This document shows positions 38,401 to 46,797 of a stretch of 64,000 nt of DNA, in pieces (the stretch's first letter is position 1; each line of letters starts with the position of its first letter). The notes beneath the pieces were generated by a model. The model saw only the letters and a program-made list of their open reading frames with translations. It had not been told where the DNA came from and ran no database searches. Made by a program: the position numbers and the translations under genes. Origin of the DNA: Puteibacter caeruleilacunae (GTDB lineage: Bacteria > Bacteroidota > Bacteroidia > Bacteroidales > Prolixibacteraceae); the NCBI GenBank assembly GCA_005217565.1, contig SJCO01000002.1:404192-468191 (forward strand), written 5' to 3'.

Positions 38401-39565
38401 TTTTCCTCTCCAGCATATTCAAATCACCGTCTTCACTTCCAATCCATAAATTTCCATTCTTATCTTCAGCAAAGGCACTTATCAGGTTACTTGCTAATCC
38501 TGATAAGTTTTTTGAGTAATGTTTAAAGCCTTTATGATTTTCATATAGTTGAAGTACACCATCAAAATAGGTTCCAATCCATACATTATTATTTTCATCG
38601 ATACATAAAGACCGAATAGATTTATTATCTGGTGTAACTCCTGTTGTTTGGGCAATATTTACTTGAGAAAATCTCTTCGTCTTTGTTGAAAGTAAGTAGA
38701 GTCCATTATACGTGCCCAACCAAATATTCCTATTATCATCGTACCATCCACAACGCACCTTTTTGATTTGTTCTGTATATATTTTTCTAATTTGGACATT
38801 CTCTTCGGAAAGTTTATAAAAACCTTCCAGGCAAAACATCCCATACCCATCTGTTCCAAGCCACAAATTATCGTTTTCATCTTCAACTATAAGAGTCACT
38901 GAGTTTAATGGCGTAGAAATGTTTGGTAATGAAAAATTCTCCAAACATGTTTTTGACTCATTAAATAACTTAAGTCCATTATTTTGTGTGCCTACCCAAA
39001 TTGTACCTTTATGATCCTCATAGATCGAAGTAATAAAGTAATTTTCGTCCTCTGTTGTTTTACAATTACTTACAGGAATAAATCCACCAGATTTTTCATC
39101 ATATAAATTCAGACCTTGAACTGTTCCCACCCATATTCTATTTCTACTATCGCAAAAAAGCTTAACTACTGAATTATGGGAAATAGTATTCTTTTCATTC
39201 TGATCTCTTCCAAACCTGATGAATGAGTTCGTCAGCTCGTTATATAGACAAAGTCCACCTTCAGTTCCTACCCATATGCGATTATTTCGATCTTCAATGA
39301 TTGAATAGATAAAATTGTTAGATAATGAGGTTGTATCATTAGGTTTATTGACGAATTTCTCAAAGTTATGTCCATCGAATCGATTTAATCCATTTCTTGT
39401 TCCAAACCACATATATCCTTTGTGGTCTTTCAAAGATGTCAATACAGAAACCTGACTTAATCCTTCTTTAATCGAGAACTGTTTTATTAGGAAATCGTTG
39501 GCTAGTACCATTTTGGATACAACCACAATCGTTAAAATAAAAATTACACACACAAGCCTTCTCAT
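35486..39565 (-). CDS. Hybrid two-component system regulator (one-piece sensor kinase and AraC regulator)
   Basis: This protein of about 1359 residues starts at the preferred ATG 39565 (MRRLVCVIFILTIVVVS); the frame is open to 39595. Residue numbers below count from 39595. The periplasmic sensor holds two beta-propellers of reg_prop repeats (WFGTRNGLNRFDG, WVGTEGGLCLYN and similar), then a Y_Y_Y domain (about 720-800). A membrane span near 803-828 leads to a kinase (His about 862 in NVSHEFFTPLSLI), the ATPase (GGMGIGLSFSKAILEQHNG), a receiver (Asp about 1167 in IISDVMMPVMDG) and an AraC helix-turn-helix domain (1260-1365). This class controls glycan loci by binding a released oligosaccharide in the periplasm. 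It sits between the GH88-lyase operon and GH172, both likely targets. Confidence 0.96.
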   Translation of the reverse strand: MRRLVCVIFILTIVVVSKMVLANDFLIKQFSIKEGLSQVSVLTSLKDHKGYMWFGTRNGLNRFDGHNFEKFVNKPNDTTSLSNNFIYSIIEDRNNRIWVGTEGGLCLYNELTNSFIRFGRDQNEKNTISHNSVVKLFCDSRNRIWVGTVQGLNLYDEKSGGFIPVSNCKTTEDENYFITSIYEDHKGTIWVGTQNNGLKLFNESKTCLENFSLPNISTPLNSVTLIVEDENDNLWLGTDGYGMFCLEGFYKLSEENVQIRKIYTEQIKKVRCGWYDDNRNIWLGTYNGLYLLSTKTKRFSQVNIAQTTGVTPDNKSIRSLCIDENNNVWIGTYFDGVLQLYENHKGFKHYSKNLSGLASNLISAFAEDKNGNLWIGSEDGDLNMLERKTNVFCHFKIGNETDGMIPPIKSMIFDDEERLWVATSFNGVRVFDPKTKKLTIVQSSSKLGKELPVNNLEYLCFDKDKQLWIGTNNDGIIVYNPKEETFVSYKSNADDSSSLSENMIITLFKDRKDRMWIGTRSGILDEFCPNTNSFKHHLTNLSEDFVKPMAINGIYEDKNGDLWLASKGGGLIQYNPEMQKLKQYLTNDGFPSNTFNKIVKDKIGNLWISHPQGVCSFNKETYEINNYDYFSGIPIREFTLNSLILRHNNEICVGGIDGFISFYPANIRINTFVPSVIFQGLKVHNDRVLPNDGTNILSKPLDETEEIVLNHDQSRFTFEFVALNYIDPEHNKYTYILEGFDEEWHDVQNKRYASYSSLPAGEYVFRVKALNNDGIWNHQDKHVRVRILPPWWLTWWAILLYVLFGLMIISLIFAYFLYRQSMRNKLKIKTIEVEKAKEFSEMRNKLYANVSHEFFTPLSLITAPLESMIEKTQTDLFLSTNLEYVRQNTQRLVRLVKQLLTFQKMENGYLQLLVQPINMVQYLTPIHKSFKQLAKRHGINLSFVYKNEDIAIWADPTQLEHVYYNLLSNAFKYTPEDGEITLEISESPEQICISVKDSGTGMTAEQTGRIFDRYYQTDSKVQWTSGGMGIGLSFSKAILEQHNGRIGVESQIDQGTVFKTWLKKGNEHFQGRSDVKIIESTKNRQQISHEDEKEEAKKVTPANEKGQKNGHILLVEDNKELSMFIKNYLSPHFNVTSAYHGKQALELISKHRPDLIISDVMMPVMDGISFCNNVKSSDEFKDIPIILLTAKIAEEDIKKGLSTGAEDYMTKPFSLEILKIKIDNLIRHSRLLRDKYSEEIKLPAQDRGMLPADEKLLRKIVTYIEENISNPNLTVEEIYTQVGLSKSKMYRKIKETTSKTPVEFLRYMKVKTAAKYLEEKKLSISEVADKVGFQDVAYFRKCFKEEIGMLPSEYLNPKQ

Positions 39566-39624
39566 GGTAACAAATATAGAAATCTTTGTTATCAATCTGC
39601 ATTAATAGTTTCTATATGTATAAA

Positions 39625-39664
39625 CAAAAGCAATCCTGACAAGGTATATCTCCTGTCAGGATTG
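39625..39664 (-). terminator. Terminator of the GH172-type gene
   Basis: A perfect 11-bp stem (CAATCCTGACA / TGTCAGGATTG) at 39631-39664 is followed on the minus strand by CTTTTGT. It separates the GH172-type gene from the hybrid regulator. Confidence 0.78.
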
Positions 39665-39700
39665 TCACATTGCAGCTATCTCATATAGCTTAATAAAAAC

Positions 39701-41848
39701 TTACGACTTATCAGCTGCACTTTTTAAAACAACACAATCTAGTCCAAATAAATTTCCAACAGCATCTTCGCTCTTACCTACAACTTCTACCTTTATCTTA
39801 AAAACATTTCCATCAGGTGTATGAACACCAAGATCGATAGCAGATGCAGGCTTTAAAGATTTGCCATAACCATCCCAAGCCTTTTTCACTAGTTTTCCAT
39901 TTACAAAAATATTGAGTTTTCCATAGTTTGGTGATACAGCCGGATAAAGGAAGATCCTTCTATCCTCATATTGTTCGTTAAAAGTAAAGACAGCAGAATC
40001 TCCTATCTTTGCCGAATTAACGCCAAAAACATGAGCATTACTGAATTTACTATCTTCCTTTAAATTTCGCGTCTTTAACGACTTCCACTTAAGCGTAGGT
40101 GACACCGAAACTCCATTTAAGCTTTCCAATTCAATAGCATCTTTAATGTAAAAAACATTTCCCTTTTGTTCCAACTGAGTCTTAGCAAAAGCCTCTACAT
40201 CCTCAGGTTGCGGAACAGGAGCTGCGGCTTGCTCTGACATTGGTACCCTGTTATGTTTTACTCCCGGTTCACCATACCAAAATGTAACCAATGCATACTG
40301 AAGAAAAGCATCAGGAGATGAAACCATATTATATGCCTCCATGTCAAACTTAAAACGACTACGGAAAGGAGTAGCGTCTAGTGAGCGCGTTCGTGTACAT
40401 ATATTATACCCTCTGGTAAACGGTCCTGAGCGACCTGCATGATCTCGTTCCTTTGGATGATGCTGTCCTCCAACCCTAATATTTCCTAAAAAAGGAGCAG
40501 AGAACTCATCTTCACGCTTAGGAACCTGTCCTCCAGCCCATCCATAATAATCTTCCGATCCCGTTCCAAAATGAGAAGGAAATCTTCGATCAATATCTTC
40601 ATCAACATAAATCTTCTCATCACCTTCTCCCCACCATGACCAATGAGGATTTAGCACGATAAGGTTATCTCCAACATGAATCCCACGACCTTTAATATCT
40701 ATGAAATTCATATCAAAAACAGGTCTGGGAGCATACGGCAAATCAGTCCACCAATTTGCATGAAAATGAAGTGACGTATCATCCCATTTCCAGCTTGATG
40801 TATTCACTTTTGCCTTAACCACAACAGGATGCTTGGCCAAATTAATAATACGAAGCTCCCCCTTCTCTTTGTAAGGCATAATCCAACGACATACCATTGT
40901 TCCATCCGACTTCACTTCACGTTCCCACATTTTATAGGGATCTATGGCATTCACGTTCGCGAAAAAATCTCCCAGCGGACACCAAACAGTTTGCTCTCCG
41001 TCAAATGACATTTCCAAGACTGTTGAACGTAAAGCCTGAGGAATATTAGCTGCATCTAAATGAAATTCAAGATGTCGCACTGCATTATTACCGTCAGGTA
41101 ATCTTAGAGAAGCACTCTTACCACTCTGAATAGCTTCGCTTATAGTAAAAGCCTCGCCATCATCAAAGTTTTCTGGCTCTAATATACTATTACCAACCTT
41201 TGCTAAATCATCCTTATATTTCGATAGCAACTCAGGCTTAAATGTTTCCACTGTAGTCCCCTCGTCATAAGCTCTATAGTTGATAATATAGAAAAATGAG
41301 GCATCACTCATCGTTATTTTACAACTCTTAGCGTAGGAAATAGGCAAATACAAATCTCCTGCTCTATTTGTATATTGAGCAAAAGGCTCTTTTACCTCAC
41401 CCTTACCTGTTACCAATTCAATTAGATTCGTTTTAATGGTTGGTACTGTATCTCCATCCAGATAGAACATTATATCCTTTCCAACCCGATTTTTAAGGGA
41501 GCGAAAGAAATATGGCGACCAGATTCTCGTAATCACACCTGGTCCGTTATGGTCTAAAAGAACAACTTCCTTTCTTCCATTTTTCTCCTCAACACCAAGA
41601 CCATAGCCACAGTCGCCATTTGCAAACCAACCTTTTCGATCATCCGGAGTTTTTGCAGCTCTGTTATAGCTACTTGTCTGCAATGATTTATACTCATTCT
41701 TCGGCCAATGAGTTATAACTGAGCGATCAGCCATTTCATACAAAAGAGATTTAAATGTTACATCTGGTTTTGTTCCAACAGAGCACTGCGAGGCAATAAG
41801 TATTATCAAAATACTCACACCTACATACCCTAAAATCGATTTTCTCAT
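39701..41848 (-). CDS. DUF2961-family (GH172-type) secreted glycoside hydrolase
   Basis: This 715-residue protein has an N-terminal signal (residues 1-22, ending near SQC). The DUF2961/GH172 jelly-roll regions are NGPGVITRIWSPYF (about residues 100-113) and FGTGSEDYYGWAGGQ (about 424-438), the latter carrying an acidic residue important in this family, plus a C-terminal domain with VFTFNEQYEDRRIFLYPAVSPNYG. Characterized members act on fructofuranosides or arabinofuranosides. Here it lies upstream of the regulator of a uronic-acid polymer locus and could remove a furanose side chain. The substrate is inference. Confidence 0.85.
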   Translation of the reverse strand: MRKSILGYVGVSILIILIASQCSVGTKPDVTFKSLLYEMADRSVITHWPKNEYKSLQTSSYNRAAKTPDDRKGWFANGDCGYGLGVEEKNGRKEVVLLDHNGPGVITRIWSPYFFRSLKNRVGKDIMFYLDGDTVPTIKTNLIELVTGKGEVKEPFAQYTNRAGDLYLPISYAKSCKITMSDASFFYIINYRAYDEGTTVETFKPELLSKYKDDLAKVGNSILEPENFDDGEAFTISEAIQSGKSASLRLPDGNNAVRHLEFHLDAANIPQALRSTVLEMSFDGEQTVWCPLGDFFANVNAIDPYKMWEREVKSDGTMVCRWIMPYKEKGELRIINLAKHPVVVKAKVNTSSWKWDDTSLHFHANWWTDLPYAPRPVFDMNFIDIKGRGIHVGDNLIVLNPHWSWWGEGDEKIYVDEDIDRRFPSHFGTGSEDYYGWAGGQVPKREDEFSAPFLGNIRVGGQHHPKERDHAGRSGPFTRGYNICTRTRSLDATPFRSRFKFDMEAYNMVSSPDAFLQYALVTFWYGEPGVKHNRVPMSEQAAAPVPQPEDVEAFAKTQLEQKGNVFYIKDAIELESLNGVSVSPTLKWKSLKTRNLKEDSKFSNAHVFGVNSAKIGDSAVFTFNEQYEDRRIFLYPAVSPNYGKLNIFVNGKLVKKAWDGYGKSLKPASAIDLGVHTPDGNVFKIKVEVVGKSEDAVGNLFGLDCVVLKSAADKS

Positions 41849-42235
41849 AACAATGTTTTAGTTTATTCTACTCTACAGTAAATGTTATACTTGCGGTTAT
41901 ATTTCTGAAATCAGCTTAATCTCACATTCTATATCTACCAGCCATAAAGCCATAGATCGTTACTTTTAATACCCATCACATGTAACTTTATTATAAGGAG
42001 TGTAGATCTGTGATTTTTCCCTATAACGAATTAAGATTTTTTCGAAAAAATGAATTAAGCAAGGCATCTGCAGATTGGTTCCTTATTGTGTATACAACTA
42101 AGGTTACAATTAATCGTGCCATGACTTTTGTATCAAAATTTGGTAGAGATCAAGTCAGCCATCATTATAAATGACTGATTTAAAAACATTGTAGAACTAA
42201 ATAGAAGTATCGATTATCTTACTTAGGTTTTAGTT
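41849..42235. other. Non-coding region upstream of the GH172-type gene
   Basis: It must contain the GH172 promoter, but no clear -7 box was found. Single half-sites like the operator repeats occur (GATTGGTTCC at 42073, ATTTGGTAGA at 42138), but not in the paired 22-bp layout. An imperfect hairpin at 42152-42180 could terminate the minus-strand gene ending at 42236; it lacks a T tract. Confidence 0.5.
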
Positions 42236-43024
42236 TCAATTTACAGTTTTAATAATGACCTTATCTTTTTTCATCCAAAACTTCAGTATTACAATCCATA
42301 GAGCCACAGAAATCCCCAAAATCAAAAGCTTTGACGAACCAGTTAATCCCAATGTCATCGCTTTATTGAACATCGCAATATTGATAATCATATGGAAACA
42401 TGTTGCTGCCACTATTGATTTTGTTGAATCAATAACCTTACCAATTCCCCAACTTCCTAAAATCATCCATCCCAAAAACTGAACATTGTCAATTAAGTCT
42501 TGATTTGAAATGAATGACAAGTGCCAAAAGTACCATAAGAATCCTATTAACAATACCCTTTGCCATTCTTTAACTGACTTCAACTCATCTTGCAAATACC
42601 CCCGCCATCCTATTTCCTCACAAAAGCAATAGATAAGAGTCCCAACACCACCTATTACTCCATAATATCCGCTGCTTACACTATTCTCATTCTCCACACC
42701 AAACACACCTAATAGAATTACAGGAATACTCATCATTAATAAACTCCATTTTCGAGAAGTACCAAACAAACTATATTGCAAGCTTCGTTCTTTCTTCAGG
42801 AGATAACATGAAATAAGCGCACCAACAAACAAGCCTATTGCACCAAGAGGAGAAGTTATAAGTAACTGCCACGGAGTCGCTCCCTCTGACAGAACTCTTA
42901 AATCAAGTAAGTCAAATCGAAAAACATTAGATAATGTTATACCGATTATATAGAAGACTAATATTCTGTATATCGTTTTATTTTTTGCTCTCCTCACTAT
43001 TTTGGCACAACTATACCGACTCAT
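42236..43024 (-). CDS. CPBP-family intramembrane glutamic protease (CAAX protease-like)
   Basis: This 262-residue polytopic membrane protein has about seven hydrophobic segments. Family motifs are present: CEEIGWRGYLQDEL (about 134-147; EExxxRG glutamates), WHLSFI near 168, and HMIINIAMFN near 211. These build the active site of CPBP glutamic proteases such as Rce1. In bacteria these enzymes often process or give immunity to peptides. Here it starts a run of small genes of unknown role. It is 6 bp from the preceding regulatory-like domain gene and probably co-transcribed with it. Confidence 0.85.
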   Translation of the reverse strand: MSRYSCAKIVRRAKNKTIYRILVFYIIGITLSNVFRFDLLDLRVLSEGATPWQLLITSPLGAIGLFVGALISCYLLKKERSLQYSLFGTSRKWSLLMMSIPVILLGVFGVENENSVSSGYYGVIGGVGTLIYCFCEEIGWRGYLQDELKSVKEWQRVLLIGFLWYFWHLSFISNQDLIDNVQFLGWMILGSWGIGKVIDSTKSIVAATCFHMIINIAMFNKAMTLGLTGSSKLLILGISVALWIVILKFWMKKDKVIIKTVN

Positions 43025-43030
43025 TATTTA

Positions 43031-43525
43031 TTACCCTTCTTTACTGAAATCAAACACCAGCTCACTTCTATCAAAATAAGGCTTTGGTGCTTTCCCCTGG
43101 ATTTTAATTCGATAACTTTTAAGTACTTCCCTTTTCAATCTTTCGTCATCCTTCTTCTGCTCATCCGTTAGCTCAGGGCTAGGTCCTCCTATACGAATAT
43201 TATCATCATGGTGATTGGGTACCATTTTAATATTTCCAAAATCAATATCTTTTCCTCCTTCTGGAATATTAATAAGCTTTATTCGATAACAGCCTGCATA
43301 ACGAATGTATAGGTTTTTAATCTCCTTCTTACCCTCAAACTTAATGTTTCCATCCAAATCAGAAATAGCAACATCTTTATTACCATTCATATCTACAATC
43401 CTCGCCCCCACGAGTAACTCATTAGTATCGAAATCTACCACCTTGCCTTTAAACTTGATGCTTTGACTAAAAGTTTGATTACTTAAAAAGATCAGAATTG
43501 CGAATAAAAAAATCTTTGTATTCAT
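43031..43525 (-). CDS. Secreted carboxypeptidase-regulatory-like domain protein, copy 1
   Basis: This 164-residue secreted protein has a signal peptide ending NQTFSQ at about residue 21. A single CarboxypepD_reg-like Ig fold follows (KFKGKVVDFDTNELLVGARIVDMNG to about residue 100), then a charged helix (ELTDEQKKDDERLKREVLKSYRIK) and a C-terminal strand. It is clearly related to the protein at 46275-46784 in all three parts, including the end pattern LVFDF/MVFDF, so the two are duplicates. It has no TonB receptor attached, and its function is unknown. Confidence 0.7.
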   Translation of the reverse strand: MNTKIFLFAILIFLSNQTFSQSIKFKGKVVDFDTNELLVGARIVDMNGNKDVAISDLDGNIKFEGKKEIKNLYIRYAGCYRIKLINIPEGGKDIDFGNIKMVPNHHDDNIRIGGPSPELTDEQKKDDERLKREVLKSYRIKIQGKAPKPYFDRSELVFDFSKEG

Positions 43526-43653
43526 ATTTATTGGTTTTGGTTATCGTTCTATACTAGCTATGAAAACTTATCGTATATTCCCTTGGAAAAACAAGTACTT
43601 TAAAATTAATAATAATATATTAAACATAAGCCAACTATACAAGAAAACAATTC

Positions 43654-44316
43654 TCACATATCGCCTATCTTCCCCTCAACCGCCTCACAATAATCCTCAA
43701 TCCTTCCATTGACAACCGTAAAATTCTCAGGATCTGGATAGTTAACACTACTTAACAACTCCCATTTCTTTTGTCTCGTAATTTTCTTTTTCGGTTGTAT
43801 CTTCTTCCCTTTCACATATTTCTTCAGCAGTAACAGCTCTCCTTTTTCATCATGAATCAACACGATTTCGAAATCATTACTTGGAAATTTCCTTGTAGGA
43901 TAAAAATCTTGTCCTCCAAAAGAAAGGACCTTGTTGTCATCAAGCTGAAATAAATAATAAACACCTTCATCTTCGACCTCCGACAGCTGCATGTATTCTT
44001 CAGAAACCACCTTTATCACTTTAGCTTTATTCGATACTAATGCAAAATCAATATCTTTCCTTTGTTTCTTAGCTTGCACATAATTCTCCAAGTAAACCCA
44101 AATCCCAATTAGAATATACACTAAAACAGTTCCGTAAAGCAAATACACCTCCATTCTTGAGTCTAGTCGATGGTAGACAATGGTCCCAACAATCAATGCT
44201 ACCAATGTATAACCTACCAGAAACCGCTTTTGATAGGCATCTCTTTGGTCAAGGTTTCTCAAATCTTTCTTCAGATCCTTTATTTCCTTATCATTTAATT
44301 GTCTCTCTTTTTCCAC
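43654..44316 (-). CDS. Hypothetical two-span membrane protein
   Basis: This 220-residue protein has an N-terminal charged helix, two membrane spans near 34-50 and 57-76, then a cytoplasmic beta-rich domain (VYYLFQLDDNKVLSFGGQDFYPTRKF) and a basic linker KKKITRQKK. No known family was recognized. It lies in a minus-strand run of small secreted and membrane genes with no obvious shared pathway. The long frame with consistent codon use supports a real gene. Confidence 0.6.
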   Translation of the reverse strand: MEKERQLNDKEIKDLKKDLRNLDQRDAYQKRFLVGYTLVALIVGTIVYHRLDSRMEVYLLYGTVLVYILIGIWVYLENYVQAKKQRKDIDFALVSNKAKVIKVVSEEYMQLSEVEDEGVYYLFQLDDNKVLSFGGQDFYPTRKFPSNDFEIVLIHDEKGELLLLKKYVKGKKIQPKKKITRQKKWELLSSVNYPDPENFTVVNGRIEDYCEAVEGKIGDM

Positions 44317-44390
44317 AATATCAATGTGATTTATTATTTTATGATCAAATGATTAACATTCAAATAGTATCAACTTATTATTTTCACTAG

Positions 44391-45749
44391 TCACTGCTTT
44401 ATTGTAAAGGAGTACCCCTTCCTAATTAACTTCACTAATGATATCAAATCCGTAAGATCCAACCTTTTCATATAGTTAATTTCGAATGGTAAATCCGGTT
44501 CAAATCCTCCTTTGGGAGTATTATAATTCCAATGTATCGCAGATACAGAAAACTGCAACTTACTATTAGGAAGCTTAAAAACAATAGGAGAACAGATATC
44601 ACTCCTTTGTGCTCCGGTTTCCTGTCCGACTACTATACCTAGATTATTACGAATAAAGGTATCAACAAAATCACCCGCCGCAGAGAAGCTTTTTGGACCA
44701 GTTATCAAGTAGACATTATATGCGTAATACTTATCCTTACATCCTGGACTAACAATCCACTCATAATCAATAGAATCTATTCGTCCTATATTTTCTTCAT
44801 TGTAGCGATGCGCATAATTTGATTTACTAAGCTCTTTGCTATTTTTTAAGAAACCCATAGATTTTACAGTAAGAGTATCAGCAAGAAGATGCTTAAATAT
44901 GAGATTATTTACTCCGGAACGTCCTCCCATATTATTAGAAATATCGATAAACAAGTGACGAACATTTGACTGGGCAAGACTATGAAAAAAAGTATCTGCA
45001 AATTGGGTAAACTCTTTTAATAAACCTCCATAAAAATCGCACGAATTATATTCCAACAATGCAATGGAATCTTTTTCTAAAATAGAGCCATAAAAATAAT
45101 GACGATGATAATTATTAGCATACCTCGCAGCCCCCCAGTTCCCTCCATCAATTTGTAACGTAGTTCTTTCATTATTGGATTTGGAGATGGACACATTAAA
45201 CGGACTATGTACGCCTAGATAATATAAAAGATCCTGAAAATTACATTTCACCTCAAGATCCGTAAGTGCAGCACTTTCATAATGAAAGTATTTCCTCCCT
45301 GATAAAATAATATGTTGGGCACTCATACCATTTATCGCATGGATCTCCCCAGCAATACTTCCATCTTTTTTCAGCAACCAAAGTTTATCATTGGTTATCT
45401 TTATCCCTTTATTAAAAAACAGCCCTCCACTTTTTACATACTTTCGATCTTTCGTTATAATCCACCCAAAATTTGTATGTGAATCGAAACAAGGTCTAAA
45501 ATTATGCAGAATATCAAGAAACTCATCTTTTGTTTTCGGAGTACTGATCTCTTTGTAAATGGAGTTTTTTATTATCTCGAAACTATCTTTAGAAATATAA
45601 TAATACATGTCGGGGTGAACATTTTCAACCGTTTCGATAAAGAAATTAACATCTTCTTCCACCTTCTTGGGAGAAATTCTTGATTGCGCTGAAAGCGCAA
45701 CTGTGATTACAAGCAACGTTACACTAAAAAATATCTTTCGTTTTCCCAT
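44391..45749 (-). CDS. S41-family (C-terminal processing-like) peptidase
   Basis: This 452-residue secreted protein has a signal peptide to about residue 20. The S41 pattern includes the strand with NMGGRSGVN near 275-285 and the nucleophile segment GPKSFSAAGDFVDTF (about 352-366), where a Ser in FSAAGD is the likely catalytic residue, followed by GQETGAQ. No PDZ domain is evident, and the N-terminal half (LDILHNFRPCFDSHTNFGW) fits the helical cap of tricorn-core type S41 proteins. It probably cleaves peptides in the periplasm. The next upstream gene is a truncated retropepsin-like protein. Confidence 0.82.
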   Translation of the reverse strand: MGKRKIFFSVTLLVITVALSAQSRISPKKVEEDVNFFIETVENVHPDMYYYISKDSFEIIKNSIYKEISTPKTKDEFLDILHNFRPCFDSHTNFGWIITKDRKYVKSGGLFFNKGIKITNDKLWLLKKDGSIAGEIHAINGMSAQHIILSGRKYFHYESAALTDLEVKCNFQDLLYYLGVHSPFNVSISKSNNERTTLQIDGGNWGAARYANNYHRHYFYGSILEKDSIALLEYNSCDFYGGLLKEFTQFADTFFHSLAQSNVRHLFIDISNNMGGRSGVNNLIFKHLLADTLTVKSMGFLKNSKELSKSNYAHRYNEENIGRIDSIDYEWIVSPGCKDKYYAYNVYLITGPKSFSAAGDFVDTFIRNNLGIVVGQETGAQRSDICSPIVFKLPNSKLQFSVSAIHWNYNTPKGGFEPDLPFEINYMKRLDLTDLISLVKLIRKGYSFTIKQ

Positions 45750-45803
45750 TCTCGAAGTTTATTGGCTGTTTTTATTTATTAAGCGATAAAGCCTAATTTG
45801 AAA

Positions 45804-46124
45804 TTAATTTATCCTTCCCAATTTACCTTGATGAACTACTCCGTAGCTATCGTGAAAGTTCATAACAGTGGTGGAAACACGACCTTTAACTCCTGTCGTT
45901 AGAACCGTCATATCCGCCCCTGTATCAAACAGAAGATTTAAAGAATCATCATGAACCACCATTTGAGTTACGATATGCCCTTGAGAAGTATACTTAAACG
46001 GAATACACACAACGTCTTTATCATCCGGAAATACAACTTCAAATTGTTTTTTACATCCAACTGCAATAAGCAAAAACAGCACTACGCTCAACCTCTTGAA
46101 TAACGAAGAATTCATACAATCCAT
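45804..46124 (-). CDS. Truncated retropepsin-like aspartyl protease lipoprotein
   Basis: This 106-residue lipoprotein has a lipobox near residue 24 (LLIAVGC). It carries the first half of a retropepsin-like aspartyl protease domain, with the active-site motif LLFDTGADMTVLT near 68-80. The frame stops soon afterwards (HDSYGVVHQGKLGRIN), where relatives continue for a further 200 residues or more. The downstream 54 bp before the S41 gene holds no continuation in another frame. It is therefore a remnant or a minimal domain that would need to dimerize, as viral retropepsins do. Confidence 0.6.
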   Translation of the reverse strand: MDCMNSSLFKRLSVVLFLLIAVGCKKQFEVVFPDDKDVVCIPFKYTSQGHIVTQMVVHDDSLNLLFDTGADMTVLTTGVKGRVSTTVMNFHDSYGVVHQGKLGRIN

Positions 46125-46274
46125 ATTATATTCTTTGGCAATAAACTTGCAATTACCTTATTAAATTGATCTATTGCATAGCGGCTGCAATCACGCTTCA
46201 TATTAGCATTCTGTAAATTCATATTTACTCGTCATGAGATAAATCTTCTTCTCCTTATCCTAAAACAAGTATTC

Positions 46275-46784
46275 TTATCTATTATCGAAATCAAATACCA
46301 TACATTTCCTTTTAAAAGAAGGCTTTAATTCTTTCCCTAGAATTTTAAATCGATAGTTCTTTAAATAATCTTTTCTCAACTGCTTATCTTGCTCTTTTTG
46401 CTCATCTGTTATATCCTGCCAAGTTCCCCCAACAACCATATTATCTAAAAGGTGATTTGCTGCAAGCCTTATTGCTCCTAAATCAACACCGCGGTCTTCT
46501 TCGGGAATATTGAGCAGTTTAATCTGATAATATCCCACAAAACCAATCTCAATATTTCTTTTTCCCCGTTTTATTTCTATTTCAAAGTATCCATCAAAAT
46601 CAGAAATAGTCCCATTCAAAGAGTTATCTGCATCAACAATAGTTGCTCCAGCTATTGCATTTTTACTTTCATAGTCGATAACTTTACCAGTAAAATTAGA
46701 ACTTTGGCTAAAAGTTTGGTTGCATAAAAAAATCAGAAGTACAAATAATAAATACTTTAAATTCCAGCTCTCAAATCCCATCAT
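46275..46784 (-). CDS. Secreted carboxypeptidase-regulatory-like domain protein, copy 2
   Basis: This 169-residue paralog of the protein at 43031-43525 has the signal ending NQTFSQ, the regulatory-like Ig fold (NFTGKVIDYESKNAIAGATIVDADNS, GTISDFDGYFEIE), the helix DITDEQKEQDKQLRKDYLKNYRFKI, and the ending KCMVFDFDNR. The signal region is similar even at the DNA level. It is encoded 13 bp after a TonB-C protein gene, so they are co-transcribed. The function is unknown. Confidence 0.7.
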   Translation of the reverse strand: MMGFESWNLKYLLFVLLIFLCNQTFSQSSNFTGKVIDYESKNAIAGATIVDADNSLNGTISDFDGYFEIEIKRGKRNIEIGFVGYYQIKLLNIPEEDRGVDLGAIRLAANHLLDNMVVGGTWQDITDEQKEQDKQLRKDYLKNYRFKILGKELKPSFKRKCMVFDFDNR

Positions 46785-46797
46785 TTCGCAACATTAA

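Noticed and set aside
39571-39578. Promoter -7 box (TATATTTG on the minus strand) of the hybrid regulator
   Set aside because: It matches TAnnTTTG, but no -33 element fits and it would make the transcript start at the preferred ATG; left as undecided.
42073-42147. Third operator of the hybrid regulator upstream of the GH172 gene
   Set aside because: Half-sites GATTGGTTCC and ATTTGGTAGA are present, but no pair has the 22-bp period and no -7 box lies 28 bp away.
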